DNA of 64,000 bases, taken from Dendrocalamus latiflorus. Lineage: Eukaryota; Streptophyta; Magnoliopsida; Poales; Poaceae. Numbering within the stretch: the stretch's first letter is position 1; every line of letters begins with the position of its first letter. Under the pieces are notes generated by a model that ran no database searches, was not told where the DNA came from, and was given only the letters and a program-made list of their open reading frames with translations. This document shows positions 1 to 12,200 of the stretch, piece after piece. The stretch lies in the NCBI GenBank assembly GCA_017311315.1, contig CM029660.1, forward strand, positions 32,962,410-33,026,409. Reading direction: 5' to 3'. The position numbers and the translations under genes were made by a program.

Positions 1-249
1 AATCAACCAATACACCAGTAGAAATTCAGCAAAATAATCACTTATTTAATCTCATTTTCTTCTGAATTTCCATATTCTCTTCTCCTTAGAATAATATAAA
101 GTATGAATTCTGCCTATGTTGTAGAATAAATTACATTATCTCTACTTTTTTCTCCAATTTTTAGCGTTGCTTTGCACAGCTTTATACAGTAAAGAGTGCT
201 TTGCGCTGGATGGCACAATTTTATTTTATTTTATGCACTGACCTCACAG

Positions 250-3200
250 GTTATTGGATCGTGACCAAGTTGATGGGGAAGAATCTTTGGAAGATGAAGA
301 AGACGATGAATTTCTAAAAGGATTCAAGGTACTGAAGTCTTATTTCATCACATGTATAATACCTGAGGAGCTTCTTAGTTTTAATTATCCAATTGAAATT
401 ATTTGCTGTGATCTCTAGCACTTGCTCTTTATTTGGTACACATTTATGTGCACACGTTATTGGATAAGGGCACATCATATCTATTTCGCACTAATATGTT
501 TTTAATGAGGTAATGAGATCTGACTACCGTGTGTCCATGTCATGAATTCCATCTTACTGTATTATTATTCACCTAACCAAGTTGCAGAATTTCATGGCTA
601 AAGTTGTTTCTTGTTCATAATATCATATCTTCACCTGAGTGTTGTTTGTTGGTGACTGAGATAAAGAGAGATAAGAGACTGCCTATGTGTGCATTGCGTG
701 TGTTCACAGATGAATTGAATTATCACCAAATAGGGTGAAATAGTCTCGAAAATGGTCACATATAAATTGGATTAACCTCCCACAGCGGCGGATCCAGTGG
801 TGGGGCGGGGGGGGGGGGGGGGGGCTCGAGCCCCCCTACCGCTATCGGACCCCTGGAGCCCCCCCTAAATTTTTAGCCATGGATGTATAATGTAGAAGGG
901 GTTGAGGTCGAGTTGAAGGTACTTCAGCCCCTCCAAAATTTTTTCCTGGATCCGCCACTGACCTCCCGTGTTTATATTAAGTCAATAGATTTTGTGGTTG
1001 TCACTCCATTATGAAATATACCAGCATTATATCAGCTTGTTAGTTAGTTTTTCCATTGCACCTATATACATTTGGGTAGTTCTGACAAAAGCATTCTGCC
1101 AATAATGTGCACACTGGTTTTGTCATCTCATCCCATTGCTTCATTTGCTGGCGTGTTCATTCTTTCATGCCAAATGTGGTATGCTATTTGTAGGTTAATA
1201 CAATTTTTGTTTCATTTATTGTGTGCCACATAATACACCTGTATGGGCATGTTGTACTAAGCAACACTCAGTTTTGATTTCTCGTGTTACTCCAGGTTGC
1301 AAACTTTGAATACATAGATGAGGCAAAGGCTTTAGCAGCAAAAGAGGAGGCACGCAGAAAGGCTGCAGCTGAAGCCGCAAACTCTGACAGAGCAAACTAT
1401 TGGGATGAATTATTGAAGAACAGATATGATGTTCAAAAAATTGAAGAACATACTACTATGGGAAAAGGAAAAAGAAGCCGCAAACAGGTAATCATTTCTA
1501 TATGTTATCCTTATTAACCTTTTTCCTTTTCCTTTTCTTTTGATTTGCATTCTTGATTTTGAGAATCAACAACAGATGTAATTTTATTAAGGGAAAATTC
1601 AACTTATTGAAAACCTACATCTATTTTGGAAAAAAACTAGTTGAATAATTGGCTATGTTATCAAGGCGTCGCCTAGGCATCCTGGCGCTCCAAGGTGGAC
1701 GCCAGGGACTGTCGCCTAGTTTTTCGAAGTTAGGCGGTCGACTAGAGCTTCCAGGCGTCCAGGAATCGGCGTTAAAAGGGGTGGGATATGGAAAGGAGTG
1801 AGAGAGAACCGACGTCCTGACCTCCGCGTCTTGCCGCTTGTGCGCCTCACCGCCTCCATCTTCCGTGGTTCCGCCTCCGCCTCGTGCGCTGTCCCCACCT
1901 CCGGATCCGGCATCTTCACTCGTCCCCGCCTCCGGATCCGGCGTCGTCGCTCGTCCCCGGCTCCCCGCCGCCTCTGCCTCGGCCCTCCGCTCCGACTCTG
2001 CGTCTTCGCCTCCGGTCCTCCGCCCCGACTCCGCGCCTCCGCGGTTGCCGCTTGGGGGCCGTGGAGCGTGGCGGCAGGAAGAGGGAGCGGAGCCATCGAG
2101 GGGAGGAGGCGAAGGCGCGGAGCCACCGAGGGGAGGCGGGAGAAGGGACCGAGGGGGAGGCTGATTCGCCGAGGAGAGGGAGCGAGCGAGGCGGAGATGA
2201 GAGGGTAACGAGAGGAGAGGGAGAGGGAGCTGCGCGGAGAGGAGAGGGAGCGAGCGAGGCGGTCGCTCTGCTGTCTGTGCGTTGTGTGCGATGCTAGGGT
2301 AACGGGTTAAAAGGATATGTTTGGTATTTTTGCAAATTACTCTCTAGAGTTCTACAAAATTACAATTAGATCCTTTTAGGTCCTTCCTCTTTGGATTTCT
2401 TCCGATTTACTCCTTCAGAATTATCATATTTTCTTATTTTCTCTTTTCCCTACCATCGTCTAATCATCGCCTAGACGCCCGCCTAGGCGCCTAGGCGTCC
2501 TGGCACCTCCGGAGCGCCTCGCCTTGTTGCCGTGACAACATAGATAATTGGTGGTGGTACATACTTACATCTATTTAAGCAAAATGCCATGTAGAAAAGT
2601 TGTGATTGCAATTACATCTGTAAACTATTTGTAGTGCTCTCTCTCTCTCTAACAGTCCAACCTATTGATACCATCTGCATTTTTCTCCATAGCATGGTAG
2701 GTGGTGATTTGCTTCCCAGACCTGGTGTAGGACCAAGGATAACTGACTAGAGGGGGTGAATAGGAGGTTTTTTAAATTTTCTTATCTTTTAAGTAATCCT
2801 CTACAATTTCAATTTAGCAAGAATGTGAAGCACTTAAAACCTACACAATTCTAATCAAGAGAGTATCAACACTAGCTCTATGTAAATGATCACAATAAAA
2901 ATAACAAGTAAGAGCTAGAAGAAAGTATGAGAGAAATAAACACAATCGATGTTTTACCTTGGTGTTCGGAAACTTGCCGGTTTCCCCTAATTCACGATGA
3001 GGTTAGCCCAAACGAATTGGACCGGCTCCACGAATTAAGCCGAAGCACCTCGAATCAAGGATCAAAAAACCGGAACCGGGGCAAATCCCGGCCGCTGGGC
3101 GGTACTGGTAACCGGCCGGTTACCGGAAATCCCGGATAAAAACCGGTTAAATTTTGTCAAATGAATTTTTTGGGCGGGGCGGGAGGAGACCGGTAACCGG

Positions 3201-6200
3201 TCGGTTACTGGAAAAACCGGATAAACCGGTGGAATGAAGTATGAAGACTGAAAAATATTTCTCTCTGCTGCTGCTGCGCTGCTTGCTTGTGAAAGAAGAG
3301 CTTTGCTTAATTCTAAGTTCATGTATCAATCAAAAGCTGCTCAACACATTACATTTCTTCTCCTTATATGGATTGGGAAGGGGATTACATTTGATTACTA
3401 AGACTATTAGGATAACTAAATACCTGTTACAATCAATTTGAACTAAATTATGAAGAAGATAATTAGTCATATCATTTTCACAACTTCTAGCAGCCTGAGC
3501 AATCTTCATTCAAATGACCATGAACCCTCCTTGAAAGTCCAAATGGCACACCGTTTGTCACATTAATTAGCAAATAGACTCAAAGCTTTCCATACATGTA
3601 GCATGACAACTAAAAGTATTGAGACTGATGCATACTTATCTCCAAAGTTGACGGATTATGATTGCATCACTTACACCCTTAACATTGATAAATATTATTT
3701 AGCATTAATACTTTAATGCTCCAACTGTAATCTTTCAGTGTGCCTTCTGAAGAGTGTTTATCATCTAGGTTTTGATGATTGTGGAAATAGGATGCTAAGA
3801 TAGGTGTTACTGTTAATTGGAAATAGGATGCTAAGATGCAAAGTATGAAATCAAGCACGGAAAGTGCATGCATCTTCCTAATACATTTTATTAGTGCTAA
3901 ATAATGTAAATATCATTAGATAAACTAATTTTTACATTCAAAAGTTTAAATTTGAATTAAATAAAAAACCGGCGGTTTTTTTTCTCCCGGTCGGCACCGG
4001 TAAAATCGGTTACCGCCGGTAACCGCCGGTATTTGGATCCCTGCCTCGAATCCACTAGTGGTAGCTCTTCTCCACTCCTTGTAGGTGAGCTCCAACCTTC
4101 ACAAGAACACCGGGTCTTCTCACAAACTTCTTGAGAAAATCACCGATCAACCTCCACCCAATCGTCCAGATGCCGGTAAGCACCAAGAGTAATAAACCAA
4201 GTGCTTCACTTGATCGCAAACAAGTGCCAAATGGATCAACTATTGAATGCACATGCACTTTTGCTCCAACCACCTCAATTAAATGAACAAGGAGAAAAGA
4301 GGTGTGGAATGAATGCTCAAGGATGTTCAATAGAGTTTCTAACATCTGGCCTTGAGCAGTGGTACGGGTATTTATACCCCCCCACCAACCAAAACTAGCC
4401 GTTTGAAATTAATTCCAGAAAAATCAGGGCGAGCGGAACTACCGCAGACCAATGGCCGGTAGTTCCGCTCCGGCTTTGGCGTGGTAGAACAGCTATGTCA
4501 GAGGTTTTGAACTAGCCGTTTGAAAGTTGGCGCGGTACTACCGCCGTTATAAAATCCGGTACTTCCGCTCTGCGGTAGTTCCGAGAAGTCGGCGCGGTAC
4601 TACTGCTTGGGCTGGAACCAAAACTTGGTGCTCTTTGGAAAAAAAAGGTTCCGCCCTTGCCTCCGGAGCTTCCGGGCTTCGGAAGTACCGCTCTATACAG
4701 CGGAACTACCGCTTCCAACGGTAGTTCCGGCGTTAAACCACCGGTACTTCTGATCCCGCAAAACTAAAAACTCACCCGGAGGGTGCTCTCCGGAAAAAAG
4801 GCTCCGCTTGGAATTCGGAGCTTCCGGGCGCCGGAAGTACCGTTTTTGACTACGGAACTTCTGCTCTGCGGTAGTTTCGACGATAAAAACTGCGGTACTT
4901 CCGCTCTTCCAGATAGCACAGATTTGGCTATTAAATCAGATTTTTAATGAATGCATGATTCTAGTTTGATCCTAATGGCACAATAATTCTGCTATTGAAC
5001 TACTTACTATGATCCCTCTTTATGGTACGATATTTAGCTTATAATCCGGTTTTCCACCTTTTCTCCTAAGACCGGTAAAAGTACAATGGGATCTTATTCT
5101 AAGTATACCTTTGTCTTGAGCCATTTTTGGTCTTCACATTGATTCTTAGCTTGCATCTTGTCAACCACTTATGGACCTAACCTTTAAACACTCATTAAAC
5201 ACGTTAGTTCCATATTAACATAAATTCATTAATTACCAAAACCATTTTTAGGGGCCTAGATGCTTTCACTTGGAACCACCGAGGATTTTTTTTATTTGTT
5301 GCTCCTCACAAACTACGAATTTCTCTTAGCGACCTAAATACCAAAGAGCATCAATCACCACAAACAGTAATAAAGTTCAAGTTTTGAGATGATTTAATGG
5401 GTCGGCCAAATGCTCATACACAAGTGCATTTATTGTGATATTTCTGGTCCACATATTAGCAAATAGCAACCCGTCCATTATAATTCTGTTGGGATATTAC
5501 TGGTCCATTCTGAAGTAATGGATATGTGAATATACATTGACGCAATGCACATACACAAGTTCCAATTTTTCCGTATTCATCTCTCCACCTGCCCCTTCAC
5601 TGTGATGGTGGAATAGAACTAACCCTTTTCCCCCATAATATCCTAATTTCCTTCTGATTTTTCTTAAGTTATTGTGTGTTCATTTTGAGAAATGTGTGAA
5701 TTATGTTAGATGTTGTTTTGAATGAAACGATATTAGTGTTTCACGAAAAGGGGTTCAACGTGTTCTACATTAGATCTTTCTTGGTGTAATTATGCAGTTT
5801 CTAAGTCTCTATATCCAAAGTCCAAACTAGTCAAGCTATAGTTGAATGCAGGGATAGAAAAACAGGCAGTTACCGCCCGGTAACAAGGAAAACCAGTGGG
5901 TACTGGGATTTAAAAAACGGCATAAATTTTCCCAGTGTGAATTTAAATTTATGATTGCACAATGCACTTCCTAGGTTGGTTTAGGTCTTTTTTGTGCTAG
6001 ATTAAATATTGTATGAACTAAATATGCATTAATTATTGTACTCCCAACTTTGGTTTTCTGGTTTTAGCCGTTTTTCCGTTTTTAGCGGTTTTTCTGGTTT
6101 TTAAGCGGTTTATCTGGTTTTTAAGCGGTTTTTCCTGATACCGGTTTTCAAACCACCCAAATTCAAAATTTGATTCATGAATTTCATCCGGTTTTTCCCC

Positions 6201-9200
6201 AGCTTTTCTGGTAACCGCCCGCCGGCCGGGTTTCTCTCTGGTTCCGGGTTTTCTATCCCTGGTTGAATGTACTGGTACTTTTTGTTTACCAAGGTAGTGC
6301 TAGTTTAGATCAGTTTAAACTTTAGAGTGAGCATATGCTTTTTCCAATAATGAACAAGACTAATGAGCCTTGTTTCTGATCCTGCATCATGTGTAGATGG
6401 CTGCTGCTGATGAGGATGACATTACTGGCCTGCATGAGTTAAGTTCTGAAGATGAGGATTACTCCTATGATGATGATGTGTCAGATAATGACACAACTTT
6501 ACAAGGAAATATTTCTGGGAAGAGGGGCCAATATTCTAAGAAAAAATCACGTAATAAATTTAGAGAGTACATCTGTCTTATGATGTATTGTTGCTACGTG
6601 ATGAATATTATGCATTTTATTCACCTTGCCAATACATCTTCACTAGGTAATGTTGAGTCACTTCCTTTGATGGAGGGTGAAGGGCGCGCTTTAAGAGTTT
6701 ATGGATTCAACCAAGTTCAACGAACACAATTCCTACAAACACTCATGAGGTTAGTTGGAAGAAATATCTACTTCAAATTTTTGCTGTCCTTTAATTTAAG
6801 GAGAACTTTCCACTTTACCTCATGTCTGGATAACTGTAAGCAACTAAGCATTGCATTGCTTGAGGTAACATGCTCGTCAAACTTGGACAGTCCGAAATCC
6901 CCCTTCTATTGCTCAATTGGAATGCTCTGGGCAGCTAAACTAAATCTACTGTTTTCCATCAAAACATGCTTTCTGGGTGGGAGTACCGAGAATTATATCT
7001 TATATGAGGAATTGAGGATGTTGTTTAGATAGACTGCTCTATCGTCAAACTTGAACAGTCCCGAATCCCCCTTTTAGCTAAACTAAATCTACTGATTTCA
7101 CTCAAAACCTGCCTTATTGGCAAGAGAACTGAACTACAATTTATGTGAGAATTTTGTTTGGATATAAGACTGATAGAGCAGAGCGCACATAGTAATTTTT
7201 TTTTATTTTTTCGTGTCTTGTGCACATCTTTTCATTTATAGGGTTCTTATTTTGACAATGGCATTAGAAAAATCTTCTTTTATTGCTACTACTGTAGTTA
7301 ATTTGCATTGGTATGCTTTTCTCGTATTATTTGCTTGTGTGCTCTAACAGATATCCTGTTCCCAAAATAAGTTTTTTTTGGGTCCAGATTGAGCACCCTC
7401 GTTCATGCCCTGAGAACATTGTTATACGTTACATTGTCTGCAGTAATACTATTAAACGAACATGAATGCATGGCATGTTGTCTTTTATGGCCAGTAATCT
7501 CCTCCACTCAACTTTGCAGGTATGGTTTTCAGAACTATGATTGGAAAGAGTATGTTCCTCGATTGAAGGTGAAAAGTGTTGAAGAAATTCAGAGGTATGC
7601 CTAACGTTCTCTCCATATTATTTAATCATAGATGTATTGATTCAGGTGCCAAAATATAACAAGGACTCTCATTGGCATAAGTCGGACTAAATTTCTGTTA
7701 TATAAATGCCCTTTTATAGTTGTTAATTAGGATTTAGTGAGACAAATTAAGCTATTATGAAAACCGTAAAGAATGTCCTCTGTCATTTGGTATATTCAGG
7801 GTTCAAAATCCCGGCGGTTACCGTTTTTACTGGTGGAGACTGTTAGACAGGCTGTTGTTGTCTAAGGCTGGCTTATGCCCATGTGCTCTTGGTCACTTTC
7901 TGTTAGGGTTGTTAGGCTGTTTGTTAGGGTTTCCAGGGTGGTCTCTGTTAGACTAAACCCTAGACCCCTTGCCTACTTATACTCTCTGCACTACTGGTTG
8001 TAGGATATTATTCATGGATCAATGAATCTTCTACCCTACTCAATACTCTGTTTCAATACTTAGTCTTACATGGTATCAGATTGGTCGGTCCTCTGACCAT
8101 CCCTTCCGCCTCCTTCCGCCCAACTCCTGCGGCCGCTCCCCTGTTTCTCGGCCGCTCCGCTCCCCTGTTTCGGCCGCCATGTCGGGAGATCTTCCGCCGC
8201 CGGCCTCTTCCTCCCCTGCTGCCGATCTCCTCTCCGCCGAAGCCGCCGCCAGGGCTGAGGAGGCCGCCGCCAGGGCCGAGGAAGCCGCGCGCGTCCCGTC
8301 GATCCTCCCCGACGCGCGCCTCGCTGCCGTTGCCAAATCCCGCGCCGCCGCCGCTCTTGCGCGGGCCGAGGCTGCTGAGCGCGAGGCCGCCGCTGCCGCT
8401 CACACCCGCGCTGCGGCTGCTGACCGCGAGCACGCTGCCCTAGCGCGCGTCGCTCGCGAGCGCGCCGCCGCCGCTGGAGATGTCGACGTCGACGAATCCA
8501 TGGACGAGGCCCCCCTGCCGCTCCACGACGCCCTCCTCCTTCACGAAGCCGCCGCCATCGCCACCATCCACGCCCAGGCGGTCAGCGTCCAGAACATCCG
8601 CTCCCTGGTTCCGCTCGTCCTCGACTTCAACTCCGGCCACTACACCCGCTGGCGTGAACTCTTCCTTCTCGCTCTCGGGAAGTACTCTCTCGAGGATCAC
8701 GTCCTCGCCGACGACCACCATCCGGACCTCCCCGACTGGGTTCGCATGAACTGCGTCGTCAAATCTTGGCTCCTCGGTACTCTCTCCCCCGACCTCGTCG
8801 AGATCGTTCTGGAGCGCCGCGCCACCGCGCGCATCACCTGGCTCGCCGTCGAAACCCAGTTCCTCGGCAACAGGGAGTCTCGCGCCCTCTACCTCGACGC
8901 TGAGTTCCGGAACTTCACTCAAGGGCACCTCTCCATTGCTGACTACTGCCGTCGCTTCAAGACCATGACCGATGCCCTTGCGGATCTCGGGGAGGTTGTC
9001 GCCGACCGGACTCTCGTCCTCAACATCATCCGCGGCCTCAATGAAAACTTCACCGCCATTGGTCTTCACCTCCAACGGAGCCGGCCGTTTCCCTCTTTCC
9101 TTGAGGCGCGTGCCGACCTCCTCCTGGAAGAACTCCACATGGCGAATCGGAAGCCCTCACCCGCCACTGTGCTTCTCACATCCGGCGGCCACCACACTGC

Positions 9201-12200
9201 TACGACCACCGGCCGCGCCCCCTCTCCTTCGACACACAGCGGCTCCGCCGGCGGCACCGGCGGCGGGGGCGGGGGAGGTGGCGGGGGCGGTGGCTCCTCC
9301 CACTCCCGCGGACGGCGAGGCAAGCGCTCCGGCTGAGCTGGCCAGAGCACCGCGCCTTCCCAGGGCCCCGGCATCGGCGGCGCAAGCTCCCACGGCGCTC
9401 CTCCACCCGGCGGCTGGCCGAACTTCTACAACCCGTGGACCGGCACCATCCAGATGTGGCCCGGTCCCCGGCCTCCCCTTGCTCCTCTTCCGCCCAGACG
9501 CTTCTCCGGCTCAGCTCCGCTTCCTCAGCCGCCGCCTCACCCCCAAGTCTTGCTGGCTGCTGCTCAGCATCAGTGGCCTCTCCCTGCTCTCCACGGTCAA
9601 CATGCGGGACTCCCTGTCGGCCAGCTCACAGGCCACTCCACCGCCCCTGCTAGCATGTCTCCGTGGGATTAAGGTAGTGCTACTGGACACTCCGTCGCTT
9701 CTGCTGGCCTGACCGCATGGGATCAAGGCAGTCTCGCCAGCGCCTTCTCTACCATGGCGCTGACTCCTCCACCACAGCACGAGTGGTACTTCGACTCGGG
9801 GGCTACCTCTTACATGGCTTCCGATCCTGGTATACTCTCTCCCTCCCCTACTTCTCGGTATCCTAATCCTTCCTCTATTGTTGTCGGTAATGGCTCCCTC
9901 CTTCCCGTTACATCCACCGGCACAGCTACCCTCCATGGTTCTTTCCGTCTCAATAATGTCCTGGTTTCCCCCCCTCATTAAGAACCTCATTTCTGTCCGT
10001 CAATTTACTTCTGACAATAACTGTTCTATCGAATTTGATCCCACTGGCTGTTCTGTGAAGGATCTTCGGTCTCGGAACGTGATCATCAGGTGCGATAGCT
10101 CCGGGCCGCTCTACCCTCTGCATCTTCCGGTCGCCGAGTCCCTCCTCACCGAGTCCTCCGCCCCACTTTGGCATCGCCGGCTTGGTCACCCCGGTCATGC
10201 AGTTTTGTCTAAGTTAGCGGGTTCTGCTGTTCTACCTTCATGTAATAAAGTCATAGGTCATACTATTTGTTATGCTTGCCAACTGGGTCGACATGTCCGT
10301 CTTCCTTTCCCGATGTCAGCATCCCGTGCTTCTCACACTTTTGATCTTATACATTGTGACCTCTGGACATCCCCTGTTGAAAGTGTTTCTGGCTATAAGT
10401 ACTATTTACTTATTCTCGATGACTGCTCGCATCATCTTTGGACATTTCCCCTTCGGCTAAAATCTGACACTTTCATGACCCTCGCTAACTTTTTCTCCCT
10501 TGTTTCCACTCAGTTTGGTGCCACCATCAAGGCAGTTCAGTGCGACAACGGCCGCGAGTTTGATAACTCAAGCGCCCGCACGTTCTTCCTCACCCATGGC
10601 GTCCATCTCCGCATGTCCTGCCCATACACCTCCCAACAGAATGGTAAAGCTGAGCGTATCATTCGTTCTGTCAACAATGTCATTCGCTCACTTTTGTTTC
10701 AGGCGTCTATGCCACCATCCTATTGGGTTGAGGCCCTGACCACTGACACTTATCTCCTCAACATCCTACCCACCACAACGCTGAACTTCTCCACGCCGCA
10801 TAATGCCCTTTTTGGGTCTTCACCATCCTATGCGCATCTTCGCGTCTTTGGGTGCAAATGCTACCCAAATCTTGCTGCCACAGCCCCCCACAAACTTGCT
10901 CCTCGGTCTGCCCTGTGTACTTTCCTTGGCTACTCCTCTCACCATAAGGGATATCGCTGTCTCGACATGGCCTCCAATCGGGTCTATCTCTCCCGTCATG
11001 TCATTTTTGATGAGTCGTCTTTTCCCTTTGCCGATCTTCCTTCCACCCCCTCCACGACTGACTTTCACTTTTTGGATGACTACACTAATCTGGTGCCGGC
11101 GCCTATAGGCCCACCGCCCACCTCTTTGCCTGCAGGTCGCGCTGACGTCCCCGCGCCTAGGCCACACGCGGCCCTGGACAGTGCCGCGCCCACCGCTGTT
11201 GAGGACCCTGCACCACCGACCCTGCCGGTCGATGCGTTGCGCAGGACACCTCCAGCTCCGACGCCCGCACAGCCACGTGCGGCCACCGCCTCACCTGCCG
11301 CCCCTGTTGACCGTCGGTTTCGCCATGTCTACTCCCGGCGTGCGCCGATGGTGTCCACCCCGAGCTCTCCACCAGTGCATCCTCCCCCGGGCGCGACATT
11401 GCCCTCCCCGGGGCAGCTTCCCCCGGGTGCCGTGCCAGTATCTCCTGTGCGGAATCAGCACCCGATGACAACGCGCGCCAAGTCCGGTTTTCGTCTACCT
11501 GCCCTCTACCTCGCCACGCCACTATCGCCTGTGCCTCGGACGTACCGCCACGCTCTTGCAGATCCCAATTGGCGCGCAGCTATGGAGGACGAGTATGCTG
11601 CTCTCTTGCAGAACCACACCTGGGAGTTGGTTCCCCGACCGGCCAAGGCGAATGTCGTTTCTGGTAAATGGATCTTCAAGCACAAACTACATGCTCCTCT
11701 TCGGAAGACCACCTTGGTGTATTGCGACAACATCAGCTCAGTCTACATGTCCTCCAACCCAGTTCAGCATCAGCGCACCAAGCACATTGAGATTGATCTT
11801 CACTTCGTCCGTGAGAAAGTGGCACTTGGTGATGTTCGCGTACTGCATGTTCCCACTACTTCCCAGTATGCCGATATCTTCACCAAGGGCCTTCCCTCCT
11901 CGGTCTTCAGTGAGTTTCGATCCAGTCTAAACGTCTGAGGTGCGGACGCTCCGACTGCCGGGGGGGGGGGGTGTTAGACAGGCTGTTGTTGTCTAAGGCT
12001 GGCTTATGCCCATGTGCTCTTGGTCACTTTCTGTTAGGGTTGTTAGGCTGTTTGTTAGGGTTTCCAGGGTGGTCTCTGTTAGACTAAACCCTAGACCCCT
12101 TGCCTACTTATACTCTCTGCACTACTGGTTGTAGGATATTATTCATGGATCAATGAATCTTCTACCCTACTCAATACTCTGTTTCAATACTTAGTCTTAC

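Larger units (their letters stand above)
2726..5265. repeat. Unclassified dispersed repeat (GGGGGTGAATAGG type), split by a hAT MITE
   Basis: The stretch begins near gtaggaccaaggataactg and contains AGAGGGGGTGAATAGG, a phrase I associate with a common unclassified grass repeat. It ends near ggggcctagatgctttcac. It contains no coherent protein. A hAT MITE (3056-4043) is inserted in it. Its centre (4430-4930) holds many copies of a GCGGTAGTTCCG motif in both orientations. I could not identify target duplications, so the borders are approximate. Confidence 0.45.

Noticed and set aside
1716..2297. Several overlapping GC-rich open frames on both strands
   Set aside because: Low-complexity Pro/Arg/Ala composition inside a transposon core; no family motif.
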